From Paraniabella ginsengisoli (GTDB taxonomy: Bacteria; Bacteroidota; Bacteroidia; Chitinophagales; Chitinophagaceae): 64,000 nucleotides of DNA. Made by a program: the position numbers and the translations under genes. The notes below the pieces were generated by a model. The model made no database searches, was not told the DNA's origin, and saw only the letters and a program-made list of their open reading frames with translations. Of the stretch, positions 28,353 through 38,586 are shown in pieces (position 1 is the first letter of the stretch; every line of letters begins with the position of its first letter). The stretch covers positions 806,001 to 870,000 of the forward strand of contig NZ_JAKWBL010000004.1 in NCBI RefSeq assembly GCF_022513635.1, written 5' to 3'.

Positions 28353-30412
28353 TTATCCTTCGTTTGTTGCTTGTGGCGCGTCTGTATTATTAATGGGAAG
28401 AATTGCATTTGGATCCACATCACCACTTGTTGTGGGAAGCACTACTTCAGGAAGCGCCTTTTTTCTTCAAAAGGTCTTTTACCAATCAGGCGTTCAAGAT
28501 CATCTTTAAACAACACTTCTTTTTGTAATAATTCTTCTGCAATTATTTTTACCTGTTCTTTCTTTTCTTCTATCAAAGCTTTGGCTCTTGCATAGGCTTT
28601 ATCCGAAAGTTTTTTCACCTCTTCATCAATCATTTTTCCGGTTTCGTCACTATAAGGTTTGTGAAAACCATTGTCATTTTGAGGATCATAAAAAGATATA
28701 TTACCAATACGTTCGTTCATTCCATATACACTTACCATTGCATAAGCGGTGCGCGTTATTTGTTGCAAATCGCTTAATGCGCCTGTAGATATTTTTCCGA
28801 AGAAAACTTCTTCACTTGCTCGTCCGCCAAGCGTCATGCACATATCATCTTCCAGTTCTTCAGTAAGTGTCAGGTATTTTTCTTTTGGTAAATATTGCGC
28901 AAAACCTAATGCAGCCGTACCTCTTGGTACTATGGTTACTTTTAGTAAAGGATGCGCATGTTCTAAATACCATCCTGTAACAGCATGTCCCGCTTCGTGA
29001 TAAGCAATGACGCGCTTTTCATCAGGTAAAATGATCTTGTTTTTCTTTTCCAGTCCACCAATGATACGGTCGATAGCATCATTAAAATCCTGCATTTCTA
29101 CATCAGCCTTGCCTTTCCGGGCAGCTATTAAAGCTGCTTCGTTACAAACATTTGCAATATCAGCTCCTGCAAAGCCAGGAGTTTGAGCCGCTATTTTATG
29201 TACATCTAAGTTTTGAGAAGTTTTAATTTCTTTTAAATGTACTTTGAAGATAGCTTCGCGTCCTGCAAGGTCTGGCTTATCAATAGAAATTTGTCTGTCA
29301 AACCTTCCCGGTCTTAACAACGCAGTGTCTAACACATCGGGCCTGTTGGTTGCCGCCAGTATAATGATACCCGAATCAGTTCCAAACCCATCCATTTCTA
29401 CCAGCATTTGATTCAGCGTACTTTCACGCTCATCGTTGCTCATCATCGCATTTTTTCCACGTGCGCGGCCTATTGCATCAATCTCATCTATAAAAATTAC
29501 GCAAGGCGCTTTTTCACGAGCTTGTTTAAATAAGTCGCGAACACGGCTGGCTCCCACACCTACAAACATTTCCACAAAGTCAGATCCGCTAAGGCTAAAG
29601 AAAGGAACCTGCGCTTCTCCTGCCATTGCTTTTGCTAACAAAGTTTTACCAGTTCCGGGAGGGCCAACTAATAATGCACCTTTAGGTATTTTACCACCAA
29701 GACTGGTGTATTTTTTAGGATTTTTTAAGAAGTCAACTATTTCCATCACTTCGCCTTTAGCTTCATCCAAACCTGCTACGTCTGCAAAAGTGATGTTTAC
29801 TTTAGTTCCTTTGTCGAACAAGGTAGCTTTCGATTTACCAATGCTGAAAATACCGCCAGGCCCACCAGCGCCGCCTGCACCGCCGCTCATTTTGCGCATT
29901 AATAAAATCCACACGCCAAGCAGTAAAATAAAAGGCAACAGATAACCGATAGCTTTTCCGAAAAAATCACTTTCGGGTTCTACATCCCAATTTACCCTTT
30001 GCAATTCAGGATGAGCCTTGTAAAAATCTTCCATTTGTGCTGGAAAAGTTTTAGGGTCGGTAACCTTAAAATAAAATTGGGCAGCTTCATCGCCAGATTT
30101 TAGAACAGATTTATCGGTATTCGGATTTTTTGCTAAAGAATCTTTTTTAACCCAAACATCTACTCTGTTTCTATTGTCTACAATAATATATTTCTCCAGC
30201 TTTCCCTGGAGGATCATTGTTTTGAAATCATTCTCGGATATCTTGTTTGATGCCGATCCTAATGGATTCAAAAACTGAAAGGCCAGCATAATGGCCAGAA
30301 TGATTATAAACGCCCAGTAGCTGCCAAATTTCGGACCTTTTTTAGGTTCTCCCGGGGTGGTATTTTTATTATTTGTAGAAAACGGATTATTTCTCTTTTC
30401 CTGCTTCGCCAT
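28353..30412 (-). CDS. ftsH: ATP-dependent zinc metalloprotease FtsH (frameshift near the C-terminus)
   Basis: A membrane AAA+ protease of about 686 residues. It has an N-terminal helix (residues 30-48), a second helix near residue 158-176 ([15 protein letters not shown]), a Gly-rich stretch [11 protein letters not shown], Walker [14 protein letters not shown], Walker [13 protein letters not shown], the SRH arginines in [20 protein letters not shown] and the zinc site YHEAGHA. The track of the frame ends early at 28442 because the six-T run at 28459-28464 (plus strand) is one base short. Restored, the tail is [18 protein letters not shown] and ends at 28353. It follows rsfS by 61 bases and is read into the LUD gene. 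Confidence 0.96.
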
Positions 30413-30473
30413 TTTTTCTGTTTGTTGTATAAGGTAAAACCCTTGTGAATTGTTTATTAAGTTATTTTAAAAT

Positions 30474-30875
30474 TCAACCGTGCTCCGCAACAGCCGCATC
30501 ACTCCACATTTCTTCGAGATTATAAAATTTCCGGCTTTCAGGATGCATTACATGTATCACAACATTTACATAATCGATCAATACCCACTGAAGTCCTTGA
30601 AAACCTTCTTTATGAAAGACGTTCTCTCCGCAATTTTCCTTTACGCTTGCTTCAATATTATCTGCAATAGCTTTAACCTGCGGTTGGCTGGGCGCCTCGC
30701 ACACGATAAAAAAGTCTGCAACTGCCTCAGGTATTTTACGCAGATCAAGCGACACTATCTTCTCGCCTTTCTTTTCCTGTATAGCGGCAATGATAGTTTT
30801 AAATAATTTGGAGTTCTTAGTAAGTTTTACAGATCCGGAGTTTCTGCGTTTTGCCAGCGAAGCCAATGGTTCCAA
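30474..30875 (-). CDS. rsfS: Ribosomal silencing factor RsfS
   Basis: The 133-residue protein carries the RsfS/Iojap core: IVSLDLRKIPEAVADFFIVCEA near residues 40-61, QVKAIADNIEASVKE, EGFQGLQWVLIDYVNVVIHVMHPESRKFYNLEEMW. RsfS binds ribosomal protein L14 and keeps subunits apart under starvation. The start is a TTG at 30875; no in-frame ATG gives a full family N-terminus. It is the first gene of an rsfS-ftsH-LUD-AIG2 row and is divergent from birA, a pairing common in this phylum. Confidence 0.93.
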   Translation of the reverse strand: MEPLASLAKRRNSGSVKLTKNSKLFKTIIAAIQEKKGEKIVSLDLRKIPEAVADFFIVCEAPSQPQVKAIADNIEASVKENCGENVFHKEGFQGLQWVLIDYVNVVIHVMHPESRKFYNLEEMWSDAAVAEHG

Positions 30876-31013
30876 TAGAAGATGTGATTTTAATTATAAG
30901 AAGACATTTATACATAAAATAAGAAACTTAAGACGTGATGACAGGTGTAGTAATGTTCACTTTATTCTCAAAGTTTCCTATTCCTTATTTAATTTGCTCA
31001 AAAATAACGAATA

Positions 31014-31802
31014 TTGGCTCAACAACCTTCACATAATTGCCCTTTTCCGACTATGATTGAACTTTCGTCAATCGATAGCACCAATAATTATGCCCTAAGC
31101 CTGTTAAAGGGGCCTAACCTGACGGAGCGGCAGGAAAACGTAGGACACGGATCAGCGGTTTTTGCTCATGAACAGTTTGCCGGTAAGGGGCAGCGCGGTA
31201 AAACCTGGCTTTCGCATAGCGGTGAAAATGTGCATTTAAGCGTTATTATCAACCCCGAAAAAATAGGGCTGCAACGGCAATTCTTGTTAATAGCAATCAT
31301 TGCATTAGCTGTAAGAGATTTTTTTGATCATTATGCACAAAGTGATATATCTATAAAATGGCCCAACGATATTTATTTTAAAGAAAGAAAGGCCGGTGGT
31401 ATTTTAATTGAAAACGTAATTAGTGGTAAAGAATGGAAATGGGCGGTTGCTGGTATAGGACTTAATATAAATCAAATTGATTTTCAAAAAGTAAAAGAAC
31501 GCATTCCTGTATCACTCAAACAAATAACGGGTAAAAGTTTTGATTGTTTTGAACTGGCTAAAGAACTGAGAAATGAGATAATGAACCGATATGAATATGT
31601 GATGATGAGCCAAAGTGTTGATGCGATAATTGAAGAATACAATCACTATCTATTTAAGAAAAATGAAAAAGTTTATTTTGAAAAAGAGGGAAAAACATTT
31701 GAAGCTCTAGTTAAAGAAGTGTTGCCAACCGGGCAGTTGATTGTACAAACAGATGTTGAAATGAATTTTGATTTTGGTGAAGTGAAATGGTTGAAGCGTT
31801 AA
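31014..31802 (+). CDS. birA: Biotin--[acetyl-CoA-carboxylase] ligase
   Basis: The protein attaches biotin to carrier proteins. It has the BirA catalytic blocks IELSSIDSTNNYAL, HEQFAGKGQRGKTWLS (the biotinyl-AMP loop, GKGQRG in place of GRGRRG), IKWPNDIYFKERKAGGILIE with the adenylate-site Lys, and AGIGLNIN, plus a C-terminal SH3-like part. There is no N-terminal helix-turn-helix, so it cannot repress a biotin operon as in E. coli. The start is either TTG 31014, which matches usual N-terminal spacing, or ATG 31053. It is divergent from rsfS with about 138 bases between them. The 415 bases after it hold no gene. Confidence 0.9.
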   Translation: MAQQPSHNCPFPTMIELSSIDSTNNYALSLLKGPNLTERQENVGHGSAVFAHEQFAGKGQRGKTWLSHSGENVHLSVIINPEKIGLQRQFLLIAIIALAVRDFFDHYAQSDISIKWPNDIYFKERKAGGILIENVISGKEWKWAVAGIGLNINQIDFQKVKERIPVSLKQITGKSFDCFELAKELRNEIMNRYEYVMMSQSVDAIIEEYNHYLFKKNEKVYFEKEGKTFEALVKEVLPTGQLIVQTDVEMNFDFGEVKWLKR

Positions 31803-32217
31803 GAAGTTATCATTCTTGTAAAAATTTACTAAGGGCGCTATGCCATACCCACTGCTAGTTTCAGGAGGTTTACCCGTTTTTAGTTTTAATAATTTTAATC
31901 ATCATTAAGTATAATGATATCGCTGTTATCTATTTTTAAATAGTAAACAGAAGTATGGAGCTGCCTTGAAAAAGGATTTTTCTTTTTGGGATGGTTTGAA
32001 AAGTAATCCTATATTAGCTGCTCGAATTGTTTGCCTAAATCAAATGCTAACCTGATAATTAACCATTGCGTTGGTTGTATTTACGCCTTACAATTTGTTC
32101 TGTAGTTATTCTAGCAGTTGATATTCCCTATACATATGAAAGATTGCTGGTTCGAAATAACTCTAAGCCCTGATAAATAGTGTATTTTTTAATTCCTAAC
32201 ATAAACCAAGCTTAGTT
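31803..32217. other. Gene-free leader region before susC
   Basis: No open frame with coding character and no RNA gene are seen in these 415 bases. It is AT-rich with short weak dyads (for example CTATTTTTAAATAG near 31939). A promoter for susC is expected here, but I cannot place a clear -33/-7 pair. Confidence 0.6.
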
Positions 32218-35200
32218 ATGACAAATCCGATTCAATGCAACCGGAAAATGGTGTTATCCTTATTGGCAGGTGCTGCCAACCACCGTTTTTTAATGATTTT
32301 TTTATTATGATTTGCGCTTTGTCGCACCAACATGTTTTGGCACAAAATGTTTCTGTAACCGGCGTGGTAACTGACGATGGGGGCAAGAGCCTTGTCAGTG
32401 TTAACATAACCGAGAAGGGCAAAACTAATGGAACCACATCCGGAGAAAATGGGTCCTATCGTATTTTGGTAAGCGACTCTTCCGCTGTGCTTGTATTTTC
32501 GATGATTGGTTATCTTCCTTTTGAAAAAAAGTTGGTACGCAATCTGAAATTAATGTCTCATTAACGCAAGAGGCTACAAGTCTGCAGGATGTAGTAGTTG
32601 TAGGTTATGGTACTCAAAAGAAAAGCCAAACAACTGGAGCTATTTCGCAGGTAAGCGCTAAACAAATTCAGGAAATGCCTATTACTAATTTAGGCCAGGC
32701 TTTACAAGGCCGCGCTGCGGGCGTGGATGTTTCTCAATCAGGTAGCAAACCCGGTACATCACCCAAGATTTTAATTCGTGGAAGACGGTCGTTTAATGCA
32801 GGTAATGACCCGCTTTATGTTGTTGATGGAATTCCGATACAGGGTGGATATGAAGATTTTAACCCAAATGATGTACAATCGATGGAAGTATTAAAAGATG
32901 CAACTGCTACAGCCATTTACGGAGCGAGAGGAGCCAACGGAGTTGTTTTGATCAGCACGAAAAGAGGCTCTAAAAGCGGAAAAACAGTAGTAACGCTTGA
33001 TTCGTATGTTGGCTATAGTAAGGCGTTGGATAAAATTCAACTGTTCAGCGGCCCAGAGTTCGCAGAATATGTACGTGAAGCTTATCGTGCCACAGGAATT
33101 TATACTGATGCCAATGGAAATATTGTCCCAACCGGCCAATCCGATCCGGAAGCAGATAAAAAAATTGCTGTGTTGGGAGGAGATCCTGCAGTAGCCAAAG
33201 GGATTGCTGAAAATAGAAGTACAGATTATCAATCTCTGTTGTTGAGAAAAGGGCTGATCCAAAATCATACAATTGGTGTGCAAGGAGGAAATGACCGTAC
33301 ACAATTTTATTTCGCAGGTGGATTTTTTAAAGATATTGGCGTTGTGAAAGGCCTAGATTTTACCCGATCATCTCTTCGTATTAATATCGACCATAATATT
33401 AATAAATGGCTAAAAGCCGGCATTTCTTCTTACCTGATGAGTAGTGTGAGGAACGGCGAAGGCCTTAATTCTTATAGTTTTACTATTTCTCAAAATCCTT
33501 TAGGCTCGCCTTATGATGAAAATGGCGAATTAATTTTTTCGCCAACCAACGACGCGCTTTTGACCAATCCATTATTTGAAATTATGCCCGGCAACCAGGT
33601 GGACGAAATCAAAAGGTACAGAATATTTAACAGCATTTATGCCCAGGCCACCATTACCGAAGGCCTTACTTATCGGATCAATTTCGGCCCAGACATTAAC
33701 GCTGGCCGGCGTGGAAGGTATGTGGGTTCTATGACAAATGCAAGAAAGGGAGGTGAAGCCCAGGCTTATACAGATACCTATTTTGGTTTTAACTGGACGT
33801 TGGAAAACGTGGTGAATTACAAAAAACATTTGCAGACAAGCACAATTTTAATGCGACACTGGTTCATTCTATTCAAAGAGATAAAACTGAATTATATAAT
33901 AACCAGGTGCAGGGAGTTCCGTCGGAAACACAGCAATTTTATAATCTGGGCGATGCTAATTCCATTTTGGCAATTGGCAGCAATTATTCACAATGGACTA
34001 TTAATTCATATTTAGGAAGGATCAATTATGATTTCAATAATAAATATTTGCTTACACTTACGTTAAGAAGGGATGGTTCAAGCCGGTTCGGGGTAAATTC
34101 TAAATATGGTAATTTTCCTGGCGTAGCTGCTGGTTGGAATTTAAGCAATGAACCATTTCTTAGTAATATACGGTGGATAGACCAATTAAAACTACGGGCA
34201 GGATGGGGAAAGGTAGGAAACCAGGGCGTTGCACCGTATCAAACACAGGGAATTTTAGCCAGAACTTCATATGCCTTTGGCGATGCATCTGCTTTTGGAT
34301 ACAGGCCAACTGCCATCGGTAATCCTGATTTGCGATGGGAGTCTTCTGCAACAGCTAACATTGGATTAGACTTCAGCTTTTGGAAAGGCCGTTTACAAGG
34401 CTCTCTGGAGTTGTATGAAACCAATACAACTAATCTTTTATTATCAGATCAGTTGCCGGGCTCCATCGGGTTTAGCGCTGTTACCCGAAATGTTGGGCAT
34501 ACCAGAAACAGAGGTATTGAACTGGGCTTTACTACTGTGAATATTAATGCAGCCTCAAGTTTTAGATGGACAACTGACGTACAGTTTACAAAGAATAAAG
34601 AAGCCATTGTAAGTTTATATAACGGAGCTGTAGATGATATAGGAAACAGGTGGTTTATAGGGCAACCATTGAATAGTTTTTACGATTATAAAAAGGATGG
34701 CATATGGCAGCTGGGAGAAGAAGAAGCTGCACAATCTTATAACTCCAGAGTTGGGCAGATTAAAGTACACGATAAGAATGGGGATGGAGTGATAACAGGA
34801 GATGACAGAGTATTGATCGGGTCTGATGTTCCGGACTTCAGCGCAGGGTTAACAAACAGGATCAGCTTTAAAAATATTGACTTATCCTTCTTCTTCTTTG
34901 GTCGTTTTGGACATACCATTGTTTCCGGTTTTCATCAGGATAATAATGCGCTGGCTGGCCGTTATCAGCAGATCAAAGTAGATTATTGGACACCACAAAA
35001 TCCGACCAATGAATTTCCACAGCCAAAAAGCACACAGGAGTTTCCGGTGTATAATACGACGCTTATCTATTACGACGGAACTTTCATAAAACTTAGAAAT
35101 GTCAATTTAGGCTATACGCTGAAATCGGGATGGGCTGATAAATTAGGAATGGAATCTTTACGCATTTATGCCAGCGTGCAGCAACCAAAAATCTGGTCAG

Positions 35201-35313
35201 AATACCGCACCAAGTATAATGGCGTTGATCCTGAGACTTCGGGAACCGAGGTAGATTCTGGTATCACTCCGGCCACAACAGTGTTCACTTTTGGTATCAA
35301 TGCAAAATTCTGA
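32218..35313 (+). CDS. susC: SusC/RagA-family TonB-dependent outer-membrane transporter (three frameshifts)
   Basis: A protein of about 1032 residues. The ATG at 32218 plus one T in the seven-T run at 32297-32303 gives a signal peptide ending ALSHQHVLAQ. A carboxypeptidase-regulatory domain follows (VTGVVTDDGGKSLVSVNITE), then the TonB box and plug (DVVVVGYGTQKKSQTTGAI, QALQGRAAGVDVSQ, RGRRSFNAGNDPLYVVDGIP, ATAIYGARGANGVVLISTK). Two further runs are one A short, at 32524-32530 and 33831-33836. The C-terminus ends in Phe (FGINAKF), as in outer-membrane barrels. With SusD it would bind and import a glycan or peptide. No enzyme or regulator adjoins it, so the substrate is unknown. Confidence 0.93.
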
Positions 35314-35421
35314 TCAACAGTAAAAATTTAAGACAATGAACGCGTGTGTAAAATATTGACAAATAGAGGGAGCAATTAATAGCGTTACATGTGTCCACTA
35401 ACATAAATAAAAAATATTCAG

Positions 35422-37080
35422 ATGAATACAAAAAATATATTTAAGCCATTACTCGTTTTAGGGATGGTCTTACTTTTTGCCGGGCCATCATGCAAAAACC
35501 TGCTCGAAGAAGAGTTGGTTTCGCAAATTGGTAATGATTACATCAATACACCTAAAGGATTTGAAGACGCTGTGAACGCTGCATATTCCAGCCTGAGAAT
35601 TTTTTATGGAAGTGAAGCCGGACTTACATTTACCGAATACGGTACAGATATCTACTCGGTGGGAGCAGACGGTAGTTATAAAGGATTTCATTTTTATGAC
35701 GCGCAATTAAATCCTAATGTAGATGCTCTCGCCACAGTTTGGGATGAGTTGTATCGCGGCATCAACACCTGCAATGCTGTTATAGAACGCGGGCCTGAAG
35801 CACAGGGTGTTTCAGAAGAAATAAAAGCGCAGCGAATCGGCGAAGCCAAATTTTTAAGAGGATTATATTATTTCATTTTAATGCAGCAATATGGTCCCGT
35901 AGAATTAAGACTTCAGGAAACCATCCTGCCTACAAAAGCAACATCAAAAGCGACTACAGGCGAGATTTACAATTCTATCATTAAAGACCTTGACGAAGCT
36001 ATCCCCGTCCTTGAAAACAAAGCCCGGTCTGCAAATTATGGTAGAGCTACACGCCCTGCAGCCGAAACCCTTTTGGCCAAAGTATATTTAACAAAGGCTT
36101 ATTCTGCTGATAAAGCTTCAGATGATTTTAGTAAAGCATCCGCCCTGTGCGAAAATGTAATAAACAATTATGGTTTTACATTATTAGATGATTTTGCAAG
36201 TGTATTTGATGAAAATAACCAGGAAAATGATGAGATCGTTTTTGCAGTACAATACACTTCAAATCCGCTGGATAATGGTACCGGCAACCGTTTGCATCTT
36301 TATTTTGGAATGCAATATGACGTACAGGCAGGCATGAAACGCGATATTGCTAACGGAAGACCCTTTAAAAGATTGAAGCCGACAAACTATTGTTTAACAG
36401 ACGTATTTGGCGAACGTGTTAATGACTCGCGCTACAAAAAAACCTTTAAAGATACTTGGTTAAGCAATAAGCCAGGCACTTACAACACGGCTTTTGACGA
36501 TTCCAAAAGTCAGGTAACTTTTGCTGCAGGGGATACATGCATTTTTATTCCGGGTTACGAAATGAGCAAAGAAGAGCGTGCAAAAAGGCCTTATCAGGTA
36601 TTAGTGCCAAGTAAATATTCTGAAGCACTTTTTCCAACCAATCAAAAGTTTTTTGACACAAAAAGGCCTGACTTAACTTATGAACCCGGAAGCAGGGATT
36701 ATTTTGTATTTCGCCTGGCCGAAGTGTATTTAATGCTTGCCGAAGCATATTTGCAACAGCCTGGAAATATTCAAAAAGCCACAGATGCTATTAATGAAGT
36801 GCGTTACAGAGCTGGCTGGCCAGGTAAAAAAGATGCCATGTTGATTACATCGGCCGAAATGAATTTCGACATGCTGATGGAAGAACGTGCACGAGAATTG
36901 GCGGGCGAGCAAACCAGATGGCTGGATTTAAAACGTTGGGGAAACCTTTTGGCAAGGGTAAAAGAATATAATCCGCAAGCCGCTGGTAATATTGCTACCA
37001 GACATTTACTTAGGCCGATTCCCCAAACTCAAATAGATAGATCTGATCCCGGAGCCTTTCCTCAAAATGATGGATATTAA
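35422..37080 (+). CDS. susD: SusD/RagB-family nutrient-binding outer-membrane lipoprotein
   Basis: A 552-residue intact lipoprotein. The signal peptide ends in LLFAGPSCKN, with Cys as the lipid attachment site. The SusD fold is shown by the N-terminal helix region (FEDAVNAAYSSLRIFYG), LYRGINTCNAVIERGPEA, AEAKFLRGLYYFILMQQYGPV-type TPR helices, AAETLLAKVYLTKAYSA and the C-terminal FRLAEVYLMLAEAYLQ and ERARELAGEQTRWLDLKRWG, followed by RPIPQTQIDRSDPGAFPQNDGY. It lies 108 bases after susC and would cap that transporter on the cell surface. A strong terminator follows 65 bases after the stop, so the unit ends here. Confidence 0.96.
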   Translation: MNTKNIFKPLLVLGMVLLFAGPSCKNLLEEELVSQIGNDYINTPKGFEDAVNAAYSSLRIFYGSEAGLTFTEYGTDIYSVGADGSYKGFHFYDAQLNPNVDALATVWDELYRGINTCNAVIERGPEAQGVSEEIKAQRIGEAKFLRGLYYFILMQQYGPVELRLQETILPTKATSKATTGEIYNSIIKDLDEAIPVLENKARSANYGRATRPAAETLLAKVYLTKAYSADKASDDFSKASALCENVINNYGFTLLDDFASVFDENNQENDEIVFAVQYTSNPLDNGTGNRLHLYFGMQYDVQAGMKRDIANGRPFKRLKPTNYCLTDVFGERVNDSRYKKTFKDTWLSNKPGTYNTAFDDSKSQVTFAAGDTCIFIPGYEMSKEERAKRPYQVLVPSKYSEALFPTNQKFFDTKRPDLTYEPGSRDYFVFRLAEVYLMLAEAYLQQPGNIQKATDAINEVRYRAGWPGKKDAMLITSAEMNFDMLMEERARELAGEQTRWLDLKRWGNLLARVKEYNPQAAGNIATRHLLRPIPQTQIDRSDPGAFPQNDGY

Positions 37081-37144
37081 TAGGATTCCGATTTAAGGAA
37101 AAAAGCGAAAGATTTATCTAAGAATTAGTAGTGACGCATGTTTT

Positions 37145-37184
37145 AAAGAGTTTACAGAAACTAATTTCTGTAAACTCTTTTTTA
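37145..37184 (+). terminator. Strong rho-independent terminator of susC-susD
   Basis: AAAGAGTTTACAGAAA (37145-37160), loop CTAA, and the exact reverse complement (37165-37180) form a perfect 16-bp stem followed by TTTAT. The A tract before it also makes it usable in the other direction for the minus-strand gene ending at 37249. Confidence 0.9.
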
Positions 37185-37248
37185 TGAGAAAAGGACTATG
37201 AAATCGGTGAATTTGCGAAAATTCCATTAATTTAAAATTAAGATATCA

Positions 37249-37623
37249 TCACATAGAACTCCCGGTAGTAGCCGCATTACTCGCCTGTACTGATGCGGCT
37301 TCCGCGCCTGCAACAGCCTGGTCATTACCTGTCATGCTTACAAAGGAATAGCCCCAACCTTTCAGTTCGTTCTTCCATATCAATGATCCATCCTTGGCGT
37401 TTAAGCAAACGATAACACCAGAAACGCTTACATACAATTTTGAATCTTCAAGTACGATTTGCCCCACCGCATAGCTGGTGGTTGTTTTTACATATTCCTT
37501 CAGCTTTATTTCCCAAACAATGTCGCCGGTCTTTTTATCGATCGCCGCAACACGGCCATTACTTAAGATAAAAAATTTATTGTCTATTCTCATAAGATTT
37601 ATTTTTGTATCAGCAACAAACAT
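37249..37623 (-). CDS. Short PQQ-repeat (beta-propeller) protein
   Basis: The 124-residue product holds two to three PQQ-type propeller repeats: GRVAAIDKKTGDIVWEIKL near residue 23 and GVIVCLNAKDGSLIWKNELKG near residue 69 have the typical A-x-D/N-x-x-T/D-G-x-x-x-W pattern. A complete propeller needs seven or eight such blades, so this is a fragment or a small stand-alone unit. There is no signal peptide. A downstream ATG (MRIDNKFF) 30 bases in is an alternative start. Function unknown. A copy of the 65-nt element ends just upstream of the start codon and may have replaced or displaced the original 5' part. Confidence 0.65.
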   Translation of the reverse strand: MFVADTKINLMRIDNKFFILSNGRVAAIDKKTGDIVWEIKLKEYVKTTTSYAVGQIVLEDSKLYVSVSGVIVCLNAKDGSLIWKNELKGWGYSFVSMTGNDQAVAGAEAASVQASNAATTGSSM

Positions 37624-37690
37624 ATGTCATCGGTCTTGCTACGCTCAGTTCAACTATTGGATATATAGCATCCTACATATCCGAAACAAG
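37622..37690 (+). repeat. 65-nt intergenic element, subtype 2 (copy C)
   Basis: Core CTTGCTACGCTCAGTTCAAC, then ATATATAGCATCCTACATATCCGA; end segments TCGG and CCGA are complementary. It lies between two minus-strand genes, touching the start of the PQQ-repeat gene. Confidence 0.75.
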
Positions 37691-37692
37691 AC

Positions 37693-38481
37693 TTACTTAG
37701 AAAGCTTTTTCAGCAACAATTCAGGCTCATTGGTTGTAATAAAATCAATGCCTTCAGCTAAAAACTCATCCATTATTTTTTCATCATTTACTGTCCAGGC
37801 ATTGGTTTTAACACCAAGCTGCTTAGCATTTTTAATCCAGTTATTATCTTTTTGAAAAACGCTGTAATGATAATCGGCATCCAAAAGATCAGCTTTTAAT
37901 TTTTCTGCAGAAACGTCGCCATTTAAGTATTGAACGGGCGCTTTAGGTTGTAACGATCTTACTTTTTTACAAACATCATAATCAAAAGCAATATAAACTA
38001 CCTGCGACTGGCCGTGTAGCTTCTTAACCATATCCACCACTTTTTGTGTCAATTTTAAAGAACGTTCTTTGCTGATCTTTGAAGTTTTTATTTCTGCAAC
38101 CAGCTTTGTCCTTTTCTGATTTAATCCGGTTTTCAAATAATTTTCCAACGTTGGTATCGTTTCCCCATTTTCAAGCTTCTTATCCAGCAGCTGCTTATAA
38201 GTGCTTGTTTCGATAGGTGTTCCTAAGAAATCTGCATTATGATTAACAACCAATACTTCATCGCTTGTCATGTGAATATCAAACTCTGTTCCACCGCAAC
38301 CCATATCTATCGCCGCTTTCAGCGATGCAATCGAATTCTCGGGAGCTCCCGTATTTTTCCAGGCGCCACGATGAGCAATTACTTTGTTGTCAAATCTCAT
38401 AGATGTGCTTGTTGATTTTTTTGCAACAGAGCAACTGGCCAATAAGATAGGAAGGGCAAGGAGAATCATTATTTTTTTCAC
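37693..38481 (-). CDS. Glycerophosphodiester phosphodiesterase, lipoprotein
   Basis: A GDPD-family enzyme that hydrolyses glycerophosphodiesters to glycerol-3-phosphate and an alcohol. VIAHRGAWKNTGAPENSI near residue 33 gives the first catalytic His and the metal Glu, EFDIHMTSDEVLVVNHN the other metal residues and second His, and LVAEIKT and GIDFITTNEPELLL complete the barrel. The GTG at 38481 gives MKKIMILLALPILLASCSV, a clean lipoprotein signal; the longer open frame to 38562 adds an unlikely leader and an ATG at 38469 shortens the signal. It is probably periplasmic or outer-membrane attached. Confidence 0.9.
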   Translation of the reverse strand: MKKIMILLALPILLASCSVAKKSTSTSMRFDNKVIAHRGAWKNTGAPENSIASLKAAIDMGCGGTEFDIHMTSDEVLVVNHNADFLGTPIETSTYKQLLDKKLENGETIPTLENYLKTGLNQKRTKLVAEIKTSKISKERSLKLTQKVVDMVKKLHGQSQVVYIAFDYDVCKKVRSLQPKAPVQYLNGDVSAEKLKADLLDADYHYSVFQKDNNWIKNAKQLGVKTNAWTVNDEKIMDEFLAEGIDFITTNEPELLLKKLSK

Positions 38482-38586
38482 TGTATATATATTTAAATTT
38501 AGAAATGTATCAAATGCGAATTTAGAGTACAAGGGCTTTGAAAATGATACACCATAGAACAATTGATAATTTTATAACACGCTGAT

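Noticed and set aside
29436-29945. 169-residue open frame on the plus strand opposite ftsH
   Set aside because: It lies wholly antisense to the conserved AAA+ core of FtsH, has no family motif and is a shadow of the codon pattern of the real gene.
32140-32170. GGTTCGAAA resembling a tRNA T-loop
   Set aside because: The flanking bases do not form a T stem, and no acceptor or anticodon arm can be built around it.
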